A stretch of DNA of 64,000 nt from JAWPMV01 sp038527215. GTDB lineage: Bacteria > Bacteroidota > Bacteroidia > J057. The notes below the pieces were generated by a model. It was not told the origin of the DNA and ran no database searches. It was given only the letters and a program-made list of their open reading frames with translations. Made by a program: the position numbers and the translations under genes. This document shows positions 44,470 through 53,383 of this stretch, piece after piece. The stretch lies in assembly GCA_038527215.1 (NCBI GenBank), contig JBCBGC010000023.1, forward strand, positions 1-64,000, in the 5' to 3' direction. The stretch's first letter is position 1; every line of letters begins with the position of its first letter.

Positions 44470-45291
44470 TTAGGCATCCCAGGCCGGTCCGTTTTGCGGA
44501 CTGACCAGGCGTAGATTCTTGACCCCAAGGGAGGAGATGACGTGCATTTCCGCTTCGTTCAACGCGAAATCAAAAATGTGGAGATTTTGCATCAGTCGTT
44601 GCGGATTGGAAGTCCGGGGAATGGCAGCCACATCTCCATGCTGCACCAGCCAACGCAGGGTAACTTGTACGGCACTTTTGCCATATTTCTGGGCGATGGC
44701 TTCAATGGCGGGTTCTCCTATGACCTTGGCTTTGGCGATAGGTGAATAAGCGGTCAGGGCGATGCCTTGTTCCCGCATATAGCTACGCAGGGTGTCCTGC
44801 TGTAAAAAAGGATGGTATTCGACCTGATTCATGCTGAGAGAAATGCCCGTGTCCAGGCTTTCCTTCAACAACTGTACGGGGAAATTTGACACGCCGATCA
44901 GGCGGGTTAATCCTTGCTCCTGGGCGGCTTGCAACGCCTCCAGGCTTTCCGCGAGGGGAATATCCGGGTTGGGCCAGTGGATCAGCAACAGATCCACATA
45001 ATCCAGGCTCAGACGTTGTAAGGAGGCCTGCACCGATTGCAGGAAGGTTGATTTTCCCAGGTTGCTGGGCCAGACTTTGGTGGTTAAAAAAACCGCTGAC
45101 CGGGGGACCTCGGATTGGTTGATCGCTTGTCCTACCTGGCTTTCATTTTCGTAAAACTGGGCGGTATCAATATGCCTGTAGCCCATACTGAGGGCGGCTT
45201 TTACCATGTCGACAGCCACGGATCCACGAAGATCCCAGGTCCCCAGTCCCAGGGCAGGAATCTGGTGCTGGTGTATATCTATGTACTTCAT
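44470..45291 (-). CDS. Aldo/keto reductase
   Basis: A 273-residue cytosolic NADPH-dependent oxidoreductase of the AKR superfamily. The catalytic residues are visible: Asp and Tyr in HIDTAQFYENE, Lys in LTTKVWPSN and His in LLIHWPNPD. The cofactor-binding IPRTSNPQRL near the C-terminus replaces the common IPKS. The length fits the bacterial 2,5-diketo-gluconate-reductase-like group. The start codon lies 14 bases after a terminator-like hairpin that follows the S9 peptidase gene, so its expression may depend on read-through. Confidence 0.92.
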   Translation of the reverse strand: MKYIDIHQHQIPALGLGTWDLRGSVAVDMVKAALSMGYRHIDTAQFYENESQVGQAINQSEVPRSAVFLTTKVWPSNLGKSTFLQSVQASLQRLSLDYVDLLLIHWPNPDIPLAESLEALQAAQEQGLTRLIGVSNFPVQLLKESLDTGISLSMNQVEYHPFLQQDTLRSYMREQGIALTAYSPIAKAKVIGEPAIEAIAQKYGKSAVQVTLRWLVQHGDVAAIPRTSNPQRLMQNLHIFDFALNEAEMHVISSLGVKNLRLVSPQNGPAWDA

Positions 45292-45297
45292 GTCGGG

Positions 45298-45334
45298 GGA
45301 GAGAAAAGCTCCGATGGGATTCCCATCGGAGCTT
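45298..45334 (-). terminator. Strong hairpin between the S9 peptidase and the aldo/keto reductase
   Basis: A perfect 13-bp stem (45306-45318 with 45322-45334) with a 3-base loop, followed on the minus strand by TTCTCTCCCCC. The U-tract is weak, so it may be a partial terminator or a processing/stabilising hairpin. It starts 7 bases after the S9 stop and ends just before the reductase ATG. Confidence 0.6.
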
Positions 45335-45341
45335 ACTCGAA

Positions 45342-48242
45342 TTATTTATCAGATTTCTTGGTGCTGCTATCCAGTTCGTATCCCAGATTTTTACCTTTTT
45401 CCAGGGCTGGAATCCCTTGAGACATCCATATCGGCATGGGTTCGTCTTTGAGGTAGTGGTCAAAAAACTGATGCATGCGGATGGTCAGGTCCTTCCGGTT
45501 GGCCCAGCGAGCCAGGTTGTGTGGCTCTTCATTATAGACCACCATCCAAACGGGCTTGCGCAATCTCCTGAGCGCCACAAAAAACTCTATGCCCTGGTAC
45601 CAGGGCACCGCGGTGTCTTTGTCATTGTGCATCATCATGAGCGGCGTTTTCACATTGGGAGCAAAAAAGAGCGGCGAGTTCTTGATATATCGATCCTGAT
45701 CCTCCCACAAAGTGGCCCCCAGGCGGCTTTGGGTTTGCTCATACTGGAACATGCGACTCATACCTGTGCCCCAGCGAATTCCGCCATAGGCACTGGTCAT
45801 ATTACTGACGGGGGCACCGGCCATGGCGGCGGCGTACAGATTGGTCTTGGTGATGATGTAAGCGGTCTGGTATCCGCCCCAGCTTTGCCCTTGCAGGGCC
45901 ATTTTGTCCTGGTCAATCCAGGTATGTTCTTTGGCCATAGCTTCGGTTCCGCTCACTACCGCATCATAGGCATCGTCTCCTGGCTGCCCGGTGGTGTATT
46001 CAATATTGGGCATAAAGATGGCGTAGCCATTGGAATTGTAGTAAGAGGGATAGACCGTACTGCGGCTAGGCGCAGGCATGGAATAGCTGTTGTAGCGATC
46101 AGAAATCCGCTCATAGAAGTAAACCAGCAGAGGATATTTTTTCTCTGGATCAAAGTTCTCGGGCTTGTAGAGAAGACCCTCAAGTTCCTTGCCCTCGTAG
46201 CTGGTCCACTTAACCAACTCCACCGAACCCCAAAGGAAATCCTTTTGCTGAGGATTGGCATTACTGATTTTCTCCCCATTGTCAAACTGGGTGTTGCTGG
46301 TCCATAAATCAGGAAATTCGGTATAGCTCTGACGCGTCCAAAGCACCCGATCGGCCTCTTTGGCTTTGCGGGGCGTACTGTAGCGGTGGTTGGAAACCAA
46401 TAAGGGGGTAGGGGCCTTTTTGGAACTGAGGCTGGTTTGATACATGCCGTCCTCCTTGGTGGTCTCATTATAGCCTCGGAGCATCATGGTTTCCGAAACG
46501 AAATCTGCCTCGCGGTCGAGGGCTACATAGTTATAGCTAATGGTGTTTTTTCGTCCGTGCCCTCTGGTCAGGTTGAAAGGTTTTTTCTTACCCGTAGGAT
46601 CAATCTTCCAGATGTCAAAACGGTCATTGATCAGGACAAATTCATCTCCTTCTGTCCAACCGGTGATCCCGTAAGGATAAGGCTGAGAGGGCGAGTCGTG
46701 GCGCTCGTTAAAGAAATCTACTTTCAGCTTGCCAGTCAGGTTCACCGCTTCTCCACCAGCTACCGGCATGGCATACCAGGCCCGGTCTGATCGCTGATAG
46801 TAGATGAAATAGGTGCCATCCGGAGAAAGAGAGCTGGGAAAGGCCTGGGCGGCTAACATTCTTTTCCTTTCGCCTGTCTCGGTATTGACCAAATAAATAT
46901 CTGTACCACTCTGGATATCCCAGGAGCGGCTCAGTTGATAGGGGCTGCCATCGTAGCCCAAAGTCAAGGGGCCTAGTTTTTTGCGTGGGGTAGAAACCCG
47001 ATCCATCTGCTCATCCGCCAACTGTACGTAGGCTTCTTTTTCCAGATGATAAACGGCCGCATAGTTTTTCTTCTTGTCGCGATTAAGCTGGACTTTCTGC
47101 ATGGGCTGCAGCCTTTTGTCCGTCCAGGACCATACATCCACCTTGACTTTTTCATCTGCCGTCAAGGTATCTTCGGGGCTTTCTTCCGGAGCTGGGGCCG
47201 TACCGAAGTACAACTGCTGGCCATCCTCCGTAAAATTAGGCGCCTGATGTTCACTGACCGCCCAGCCATCCGGCATGTTTTTCGTGTCGCTCTGGACGAT
47301 GGTCTGCGCTTGGGCATCCCCTTTATTCCAAAGTTGCAGGCCATAGATTTTGACTTTGCTGGTATCGGTAGAAGCCAGGAAGGCCAGTTTTTGTCCTTGC
47401 TCATCCCAGGCCATGGAAGAAGCTTTCCCCGGCTGGGAGTAGACGGTGGTGAAGCTTTCCGTTTGGGTATCAAATACCTGGACAGCCACTGAATCTATAG
47501 AATCTCCAAAGGTGGTCAGGATAGCCAACTGGCTTCCGTCTGCACTGAAGGCATAGGATTTTACTTTGTCGACACTGTAGGTGCTTTCTGTGCCGGGGCG
47601 AATGATCTCCAGGCGATCTTTAGCCTTGCCTTTACCTTTTCCTTTTCCGCGTTTTTTCCCTTTGGCGGCCTTAGCTTCCTCGGGCTTTTTTTCTTCTGCT
47701 TCTCCTGCTTTGGTTTCCTCCGTCTCTTCAGCTTCAGCTGTCGCGGTGGTGTCCTTGGCGGGCTTTTTAGGTTCAGGCTTGTGTACGTAGGCCAGCCAAT
47801 TCCCGCCTTTAGGCGCAACTTTGAAGGATTTTACCTTGGGTAAGCGCATGAGCTCACCGCTGGAAAAATGATAGACTCCCAGGGAGTCTTTGGGGAGCTG
47901 GTCCCCCTTTTTCTTGGCCATCTTGGCTTTGCGGGTACTGTCAAAAGGCGCTTTGATGCTAAAAGCCAGGAAGGACTGGTCCCCGGCAAAAGTAGCCTTA
48001 TAGCCTCTGGGGAAAGCCTTGTCCGTATTGGCAGTGAAATCTTTCAGATGCAGGGTACCGTCCCCGATCTGGGCATTGATTTCATAACTGGCGTACTGAC
48101 CGTTGGGCGAAAGTTGCTGATTGCGCAACAGCTTCCAGCCATTAAAGTCTTCGGGCGTCAGGGCTTTCTTCTCGGATTGGGCGTGCAGGGAAAAAGCAGT
48201 TAACAAACTGCTAAGGAGCATGAGTAGCAAGGCTCTGGTCAT
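45342..48242 (-). CDS. S9-family prolyl-oligopeptidase-like serine peptidase
   Basis: A 966-residue exported peptidase with a signal peptide (1-21), an N-terminal beta-propeller region and a C-terminal alpha/beta hydrolase domain (about 700-966). The catalytic triad is S787 in GQSWGG, D876 in NDKDTAVP and H908 in EEPHN. Residues about 151-212 are an unusual Lys/Glu/Ala/Gly-rich low-complexity insertion in the propeller. It probably degrades peptides in the periplasm. A possible promoter, TTTG, 18 bases, TATTTTG, lies at 48275-48304. Confidence 0.93.
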   Translation of the reverse strand: MTRALLLMLLSSLLTAFSLHAQSEKKALTPEDFNGWKLLRNQQLSPNGQYASYEINAQIGDGTLHLKDFTANTDKAFPRGYKATFAGDQSFLAFSIKAPFDSTRKAKMAKKKGDQLPKDSLGVYHFSSGELMRLPKVKSFKVAPKGGNWLAYVHKPEPKKPAKDTTATAEAEETEETKAGEAEEKKPEEAKAAKGKKRGKGKGKGKAKDRLEIIRPGTESTYSVDKVKSYAFSADGSQLAILTTFGDSIDSVAVQVFDTQTESFTTVYSQPGKASSMAWDEQGQKLAFLASTDTSKVKIYGLQLWNKGDAQAQTIVQSDTKNMPDGWAVSEHQAPNFTEDGQQLYFGTAPAPEESPEDTLTADEKVKVDVWSWTDKRLQPMQKVQLNRDKKKNYAAVYHLEKEAYVQLADEQMDRVSTPRKKLGPLTLGYDGSPYQLSRSWDIQSGTDIYLVNTETGERKRMLAAQAFPSSLSPDGTYFIYYQRSDRAWYAMPVAGGEAVNLTGKLKVDFFNERHDSPSQPYPYGITGWTEGDEFVLINDRFDIWKIDPTGKKKPFNLTRGHGRKNTISYNYVALDREADFVSETMMLRGYNETTKEDGMYQTSLSSKKAPTPLLVSNHRYSTPRKAKEADRVLWTRQSYTEFPDLWTSNTQFDNGEKISNANPQQKDFLWGSVELVKWTSYEGKELEGLLYKPENFDPEKKYPLLVYFYERISDRYNSYSMPAPSRSTVYPSYYNSNGYAIFMPNIEYTTGQPGDDAYDAVVSGTEAMAKEHTWIDQDKMALQGQSWGGYQTAYIITKTNLYAAAMAGAPVSNMTSAYGGIRWGTGMSRMFQYEQTQSRLGATLWEDQDRYIKNSPLFFAPNVKTPLMMMHNDKDTAVPWYQGIEFFVALRRLRKPVWMVVYNEEPHNLARWANRKDLTIRMHQFFDHYLKDEPMPIWMSQGIPALEKGKNLGYELDSSTKKSDK

Positions 48243-48358
48243 GGCAAATGGGTTATGTCTTTTGTTTCACCAGATCAAAATAGATCAAGACCCAATATAC
48301 CAAATCCTGCAGAAGTAGAGGGAACTCCTCTACGTATGGCCTTCCGTAGTCTATGAGT

Positions 48359-48652
48359 TTAATCGAATGCACTACGGCCATGCAATCGGCCCTCACCGCG
48401 CCGGAAACGAGCCCGGGGATTTGGTTTAGTGGCTAGCCGATAGCATAAAATGCCGATCATAACGGTGCCGATGCTGGATAAAACAGAACCGAGGAGAATC
48501 CCAATAATGCCCCAGACACCTACCGCCATGGCTAGTCCACTGCCCAGGCGGCGTAGGCGGGCATGGTCGCGACTATAGCCCATCCAGGAGAAGGTGATGG
48601 TGAGGAAGACCAAAAGAGGAGGCAGAAAATAGGCGAAATAGGCGAGAGGCAT
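48359..48652 (-). CDS. Small membrane protein, unknown function
   Basis: A 97-residue protein with two hydrophobic segments (about 3-22 and 38-70, the second perhaps two helices) and a basic C-terminal tail (RARFRRGEGRLHGR). No family is recognised. It lies 79 bases downstream of selO on the same strand. Confidence 0.6.
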   Translation of the reverse strand: MPLAYFAYFLPPLLVFLTITFSWMGYSRDHARLRRLGSGLAMAVGVWGIIGILLGSVLSSIGTVMIGILCYRLATKPNPRARFRRGEGRLHGRSAFD

Positions 48653-48731
48653 ATGTGTTAGCGTTGGTGTGCTGCTTCACATAATAGACAAAATTTCGCC
48701 TATTTTCTGCAAATCCAAGGAGATTCTCTTT

Positions 48732-50306
48732 TTAGGAACTACACGAAAGTTGAGAGCAACCCACTTTGTGCCGGGCCCATTCTGGCCTTTTGGCGTACCA
48801 TTTTTCCTGCCCTTCCTGCTCCGCATAAGGCTGGCGTAAGAGTTCGTATAACTCGTTCACCACGGAAAAATCGCCTTCATTAGCTGCATCTATAGCCAGC
48901 TGAGCCATATAGTTGCGCAAGACGTATTTCGGGTTGTGTTGATGCATCAGGTCAAGGCGCGCTGCTTCAGAAGCACTTTCCTGTTGCAGGCGGGAAAGAT
49001 AAACCCACATCCAGGCTTTCCAGTTTTCTCTGACCTCTCCTTTCAGCTCGTATGGCTCATAAAAAGCGGGGTAAAGCTTGGCCAACCAATCATTCTCATC
49101 CTCCAGATTACTTTGTCGGTTGATCTTGGCAAGCTCCCGGAAGAAGATGGTCATATCCGTTTCTGTTTCCTGCAGGACTTTTTCCATCGCAGAAACCAAT
49201 TCCATGTCTCCGCTTTGCTCGCTGTGCAGGCCCAATTTCCCGCGCATCATCTTGAGGTATGCTGCGGGATAGGCATCCTGATAAGCTTTGATGACCGCTT
49301 CCAGGGGAACTGGGTCTTCGATCAATGGAAAAAGGGCGTTGGCTAGCTGAAAGAGGTTCCACAAGGCAATGCCGGGTTGCTGGCCGAAGCGATAGCGCTT
49401 TTGCGGCAGATCGGTGGTATTGGGCGTCCAGTTGGGGTCGTAGCCATCTAACCAGCCGTAAGGCCCATAGTCGATGGTCAAGCCCAAAATAGACTGGTTG
49501 TCGGTATTCATCACGCCATGCACGAAGCCCACGCGCTGCCAATGGATCACCATTTCCAGGGTTTTTTCCATGACTTCCTGAAAAAACTGGAGGTAGGCTT
49601 CTTTGCCCTGGGTTTTGATGTGAGGGAAAAAATGCCGGATGGTGTAGTCTGCCAACTGCTGTAGGCTTTCTACATCGCTGCGGCTCGCAAAAATCTGGAA
49701 GTTGCCAATGCGAATAAAAGAAGGGGCGACCCTACAGACCACTGCGCCTTTTTCCAAGGCAGCGTTTCCGTCATAGAGCATGTCCCGCATGACTTGATCC
49801 CCTGTGGTAATCAGGGAAAGGGAGCGGGTAGTCGGGACCCCTAAATGATGCATGGCTTCACTGCATAAGTGCTCCCGAACGGAAGAGCGCAAGACAGCTA
49901 GTCCGTCGGCTGTCCGGGAATAAGGGGTTTCGCCGGAACCTTTGAGTTGCAGGGCCCAGCGTCGGTCTTCATGGACGACTTCTCCCAGGTTAATGGCGCG
50001 ACCGTCTCCTAATTGCCCGGCCCAGTGGCCGAATTGGTGGCCGCCATAGCACATGGCGTAGGGCGCACTATCGGACAGGATTTTTTTCCCGGAAAAAATC
50101 TCCAGGAAGGCTTCGCTCTGTAAATCGCTTTCCGTCAGTCCAAGCGCTGCGGCCATTTCCGGGGAAGCGTGTACCAGCGTGGGTTGTGAGGGCTGGCGGG
50201 GTTCTACGAAGGAATAGGCAGATTTAAAAACCTGCCGACGGGTATTTTGACGGTTGGGATCTGCAGGCAGTTCCCGGTTAAATGTATCCTTGAGGGTAAG
50301 TTGCAT
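48732..50306 (-). CDS. selO: Protein adenylyltransferase SelO (YdiU/UPF0061)
   Basis: A 524-residue cytosolic pseudokinase-fold enzyme that transfers AMP from ATP to Ser/Thr/Tyr of target proteins. Family landmarks: CYGGHQFGHWAGQLGDGRA, LQLKGSGETPYSR, DGLAVLRSSVREHLCSEAM, FVHGVMNTDNQSILG and DYGPYGWLDGYDP. The C-terminal GCSQLSCSS has the cysteine pair that in bacteria replaces the selenocysteine of eukaryotic SelO and can form a regulatory disulphide. Length and motifs are complete. Confidence 0.95.
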   Translation of the reverse strand: MQLTLKDTFNRELPADPNRQNTRRQVFKSAYSFVEPRQPSQPTLVHASPEMAAALGLTESDLQSEAFLEIFSGKKILSDSAPYAMCYGGHQFGHWAGQLGDGRAINLGEVVHEDRRWALQLKGSGETPYSRTADGLAVLRSSVREHLCSEAMHHLGVPTTRSLSLITTGDQVMRDMLYDGNAALEKGAVVCRVAPSFIRIGNFQIFASRSDVESLQQLADYTIRHFFPHIKTQGKEAYLQFFQEVMEKTLEMVIHWQRVGFVHGVMNTDNQSILGLTIDYGPYGWLDGYDPNWTPNTTDLPQKRYRFGQQPGIALWNLFQLANALFPLIEDPVPLEAVIKAYQDAYPAAYLKMMRGKLGLHSEQSGDMELVSAMEKVLQETETDMTIFFRELAKINRQSNLEDENDWLAKLYPAFYEPYELKGEVRENWKAWMWVYLSRLQQESASEAARLDLMHQHNPKYVLRNYMAQLAIDAANEGDFSVVNELYELLRQPYAEQEGQEKWYAKRPEWARHKVGCSQLSCSS

Positions 50307-50379
50307 AGGATGCTAACCTTTCTTTTTCCTTAAAGTTAGCGTTCTTTTCCGCAAAAGGCTGTCCGCAGGGAGACAGGAC

Positions 50380-51828
50380 TTAGGGGAATAGCTGCTCGAG
50401 GCCTGTCTGATGATCATACCATTGGTGCCATTGGGAGGGTAGAGGCTTTTTCAGATGGTAATTGAAAAAGTTCAGCGTGGCTTCAGATACCAATTGGTTG
50501 CAAAATCTGGGATCGACTGGTCCGAGACGGGACAAACCCAGTAAGCCATGATCCCTTAGATTGGAATGAAAAGCGCCAGGGATGCGGGCTGAAAATACCG
50601 GAAATTTTGAGCGCGCTTTGAGCAGCTTTTCGCGTTCGTTCTGCCGTTGGTCCATCACCCTGACTTCAGCCAGGCTTTTTCCCGTGCCCATGACGGAAAG
50701 GCGGGTGGCGGGTCGAACATCTGAGCGGAGGTTTAGAAAAGGGGCTTGAAAAGCTACCGTATCGGCTGAAATATCGGCAAAGCCCCAGCCATCATAATTG
50801 ATGCCTGCGCTGAAACGCGGATCCGTCATGCATACTTCTGCTGCACCGGCTCCGCCAATGGACCAGCCACACACGCCCACCCGACTGAGGTCATAGGCCT
50901 CTGATGGAAAGGGGTAATGGTTGGTAGCCCAGGATTCCAGCAGGCTGCGGACTGCTTTTAAATCTGCCACTCTTACGCCCTGCAGGATGTCCTGCAGATA
51001 GGCTTCCTGCGAAGGTCCGCGGTCCAGGGTATCCATGCTGTAGGCTTTGATAAAGCCTTTTTCATGATGGGTGAGATCAGTCAGATAGGCATGGTCGATG
51101 CCAATGAAAATGTAGCCATGACTAGCCAGGAGTTCCGCCTGCGTCAGGTTGTCTATTCTCGACCCTCCCGAGCCTGCGGAATATAGAATGACTGGAAAAG
51201 GACCATCGGTACTCAAGGGTACCTCATACTGGTGATGGGTCCTGACACATTTCAGGTTTTTAAAATCTCCGCCGGTTTTTTGCGCCCCATCTTCCGCTGG
51301 ATAAAAAATCTCCAACACCATGTAGCGATGGTCGCCTTTGGCTTTGGTAAAGTCTTCTTCCCGGTCCAGGTCCTGGAAATATTGCTGGGTGCGCCCTACG
51401 GTATAAGGACCGCTAGGCTCGGGGAAGGTGATCGGCAGCGCCAGCCCTCTCAGCATAAAGGCCCAACTTCCCAGAAGACCTAAGCTTACGCCCAGCAAGG
51501 GCTTTTTGTCCGTAAAAACATAGGTAAGTCCGAGGCCCACCAAGGCAATTGCACTCAGGTTGAGAAATTCCCTACCACTCAGCAGCAATTTGGTTGTAAG
51601 CGAGGAGGGCACCTTATGCAGGGCCAATCCTACGACCAGGCAGAGCAGGGCAGTCATCCACAGGAAGGACTTGGCATAGTCTTTTTTTCGAAAAATCCAG
51701 ATCAATCCTGTCAGTAGAGCAATCCCCAGCAAACTCCCAACATACAACCAGGGAAGGTCCCAGGGAAGGATCACCAGGCCTAGCAGGAGGATGGTCAAAA
51801 AGGGTAAATAGGAGGAAAATGATTTCAT
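50380..51828 (-). CDS. Membrane-anchored PAF-acetylhydrolase-like alpha/beta hydrolase
   Basis: A 482-residue protein with about four N-terminal membrane helices (1-130) and a C-terminal alpha/beta hydrolase domain. The nucleophile S323 is in CGWSIGGAGA, the GXSXGG elbow of plasma-type platelet-activating-factor acetylhydrolases. A SAGSGGSR oxyanion-hole segment precedes it and a His follows in IPGAFHSN. The family removes short acyl chains from phospholipids; the substrate is inferred. Its start is 57 bases from the stop of the DUF1080 gene on the same strand. Confidence 0.85.
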   Translation of the reverse strand: MKSFSSYLPFLTILLLGLVILPWDLPWLYVGSLLGIALLTGLIWIFRKKDYAKSFLWMTALLCLVVGLALHKVPSSLTTKLLLSGREFLNLSAIALVGLGLTYVFTDKKPLLGVSLGLLGSWAFMLRGLALPITFPEPSGPYTVGRTQQYFQDLDREEDFTKAKGDHRYMVLEIFYPAEDGAQKTGGDFKNLKCVRTHHQYEVPLSTDGPFPVILYSAGSGGSRIDNLTQAELLASHGYIFIGIDHAYLTDLTHHEKGFIKAYSMDTLDRGPSQEAYLQDILQGVRVADLKAVRSLLESWATNHYPFPSEAYDLSRVGVCGWSIGGAGAAEVCMTDPRFSAGINYDGWGFADISADTVAFQAPFLNLRSDVRPATRLSVMGTGKSLAEVRVMDQRQNEREKLLKARSKFPVFSARIPGAFHSNLRDHGLLGLSRLGPVDPRFCNQLVSEATLNFFNYHLKKPLPSQWHQWYDHQTGLEQLFP

Positions 51829-51884
51829 GCCGGCAGGTCTATCCCCTTAATGCCATTACCGATATAGGTTACAGCTTAACGGGC

Positions 51885-53129
51885 TTACAATTCGATGACC
51901 CGCAGGTTTCGCCAACGAACCTTGATCCCTCCTCCATCGTGGATTTGTAAGGCAAAGGAACCCATGGCTTCCCCAATTTTGGCGTCGTGAAAATCCACCA
52001 TTTTATGTCCGTTCAGCCAGGTCTCTACATGCTGGCCCACCACGCGCACGCGCAAGGTATTCCAACTACCCATCAGGAGAAATTTTTCCTTGGCAGGAGG
52101 AATCTGCTGGAGCCAACCCCGGCCATAGGACTCATAAATTCCACCGGTATCATGGTCTGGAGGGGCGACTTCTACTTGCCACCCGCTGATTTTGGTGCCT
52201 TCCAGGCTGGACCGGAAAAATACCCCACTGTTGCCATTGGCTTCCTGACGGAATTCTACCCGCAGGTCAAAGTTTTTGTAGGTTTTCTCAGTAGCGAGGT
52301 AGCCATAGGCTTCATCCGGTCCTGATTCGCAGACCAGTTCTCCCTCTTCTACATACCATTTCTCGGTGCCGTGAATCTTCCAGCCTTGCAGGTCCTGTCC
52401 ATTGTAAAGCGAGTTACCCAGGGACTTGATTTTGAGGTTGCGAAAGCGAATGGGATGATCGTGGTCCTGTAGGGCAATGCGTCCTGTGGTAGCTTTGCCA
52501 TAGCCTTCGTGCTTTTTCCACTTGGATTTTTTTACCCTTTTTTCCCAATCTTCTGTCCATAGTTCATAGCTCAGGAGTTTCCGTCCGTTGAGCCAGTGGG
52601 TGACCATGCCATCCTCAACCCGAATGCGGGTATGATTCCATTCTCCTGCCTTTTTGACTGGGGGCTGATAGGGTGCATGCATATCGTAATTTCCGCCGGT
52701 AAGGTTTTTAGGATTGGCATCCGCATAGGCGGCATCGTCCAATAACTGGTATTCCGGGCCGGTTACATAGGTGGCGTTGTACTTTTTAGGGTCATTGACC
52801 ACGTGAAACATAATGCCGCTATTGCCGCCAGCAGGGATGTTCCACTCCAGGCTCAGCTCAAAATGGTCAAAATCGGCTTTGGTGATGAGGTCACCGCCGC
52901 TTTCTCCGGTGCATCGCAATTCTCCTTCAACGGCTTCCCAACCTTCTAGTCCTTCAGCGCCGAATTTTTCCCACTGATTCAGGTTTTTTCCGTCGAACAA
53001 TAATTCCCAGCCTTCCGCAGCTTCGGTACGGCTTAGGACATTATCGGGTAGATTTTGGCTTATGGTAAGAAGAGGGTAGAGCAGGAAAAAACTCAGGCCC
53101 AGGCCGCCCAGGAAAGCAATCGGTTTCAT
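51885..53129 (-). CDS. Double DUF1080 (3-keto-disaccharide hydrolase) protein
   Basis: A 414-residue exported protein with a signal peptide (1-24) and two consecutive DUF1080 jelly rolls. The first (about 35-225) contains GWELLFDGKNLNQW, NSGIMFHV and WNHTRIRV. The second (about 235-414) contains SLYNGQDLQGWKIHG, NSGVFFRS and WNTLRVRV. DUF1080 proteins include 3-keto-glucoside hydrolases and glycan-binding domains, and are numerous in Bacteroidota. A -7 box lies 60 bases upstream. Confidence 0.9.
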   Translation of the reverse strand: MKPIAFLGGLGLSFFLLYPLLTISQNLPDNVLSRTEAAEGWELLFDGKNLNQWEKFGAEGLEGWEAVEGELRCTGESGGDLITKADFDHFELSLEWNIPAGGNSGIMFHVVNDPKKYNATYVTGPEYQLLDDAAYADANPKNLTGGNYDMHAPYQPPVKKAGEWNHTRIRVEDGMVTHWLNGRKLLSYELWTEDWEKRVKKSKWKKHEGYGKATTGRIALQDHDHPIRFRNLKIKSLGNSLYNGQDLQGWKIHGTEKWYVEEGELVCESGPDEAYGYLATEKTYKNFDLRVEFRQEANGNSGVFFRSSLEGTKISGWQVEVAPPDHDTGGIYESYGRGWLQQIPPAKEKFLLMGSWNTLRVRVVGQHVETWLNGHKMVDFHDAKIGEAMGSFALQIHDGGGIKVRWRNLRVIEL

Positions 53130-53188
53130 GCAGGTAGGTTGAGTGTGTTCAACAAAATGATTATCCCTTCCATATTACAAAAAGGGCG

Positions 53189-53196
53189 CAAATATA
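53189..53196 (-). promoter_or_regulatory. Bacteroidota -7 box (TATATTTG) of the DUF1080 gene
   Basis: An exact TAnnTTTG on the minus strand, giving a predicted leader of about 56 bases. No convincing -33 TTTG at the standard distance. Confidence 0.5.
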
Positions 53197-53356
53197 TTGG
53201 TAGCCCTGCCGGATTTCTGGAGGAAATTGGCGGATTCAGAAAAGTATTTTTACCGGAAAACCGTGAGGAAAAGGTGGAAAAAGCCTGCTAACTTGTCTTC
53301 ATCTTACAGCCTGCATTCGCCTAAAACCCTTACACAGCGCCGTCATGAACCCGTAG

Positions 53357-53380
53357 CAGGAGCTCAGCCATGAGCTCCTG
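53357..53380. repeat. Perfect 10-bp inverted repeat
   Basis: CAGGAGCTCA (53357-53366) and TGAGCTCCTG (53371-53380) around a GCCA loop, 3 bases after the stop of the vWA-like gene (minus strand). No T-tract follows, so a 3'-end hairpin rather than a classical terminator. Confidence 0.6.
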
Positions 53381-53383
53381 TTC

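Noticed and set aside
45417..46307. Plus-strand reading frame of 296 codons opposite the S9 peptidase
   Set aside because: Covers the peptidase's catalytic domain on the other strand and has no plausible protein features.
48315..48333. 7-bp hairpin GTAGAGG/CCTCTAC upstream of the S9 gene as a terminator
   Set aside because: Short stem, no T-tract, and located in the leader region rather than after a gene in the right orientation.
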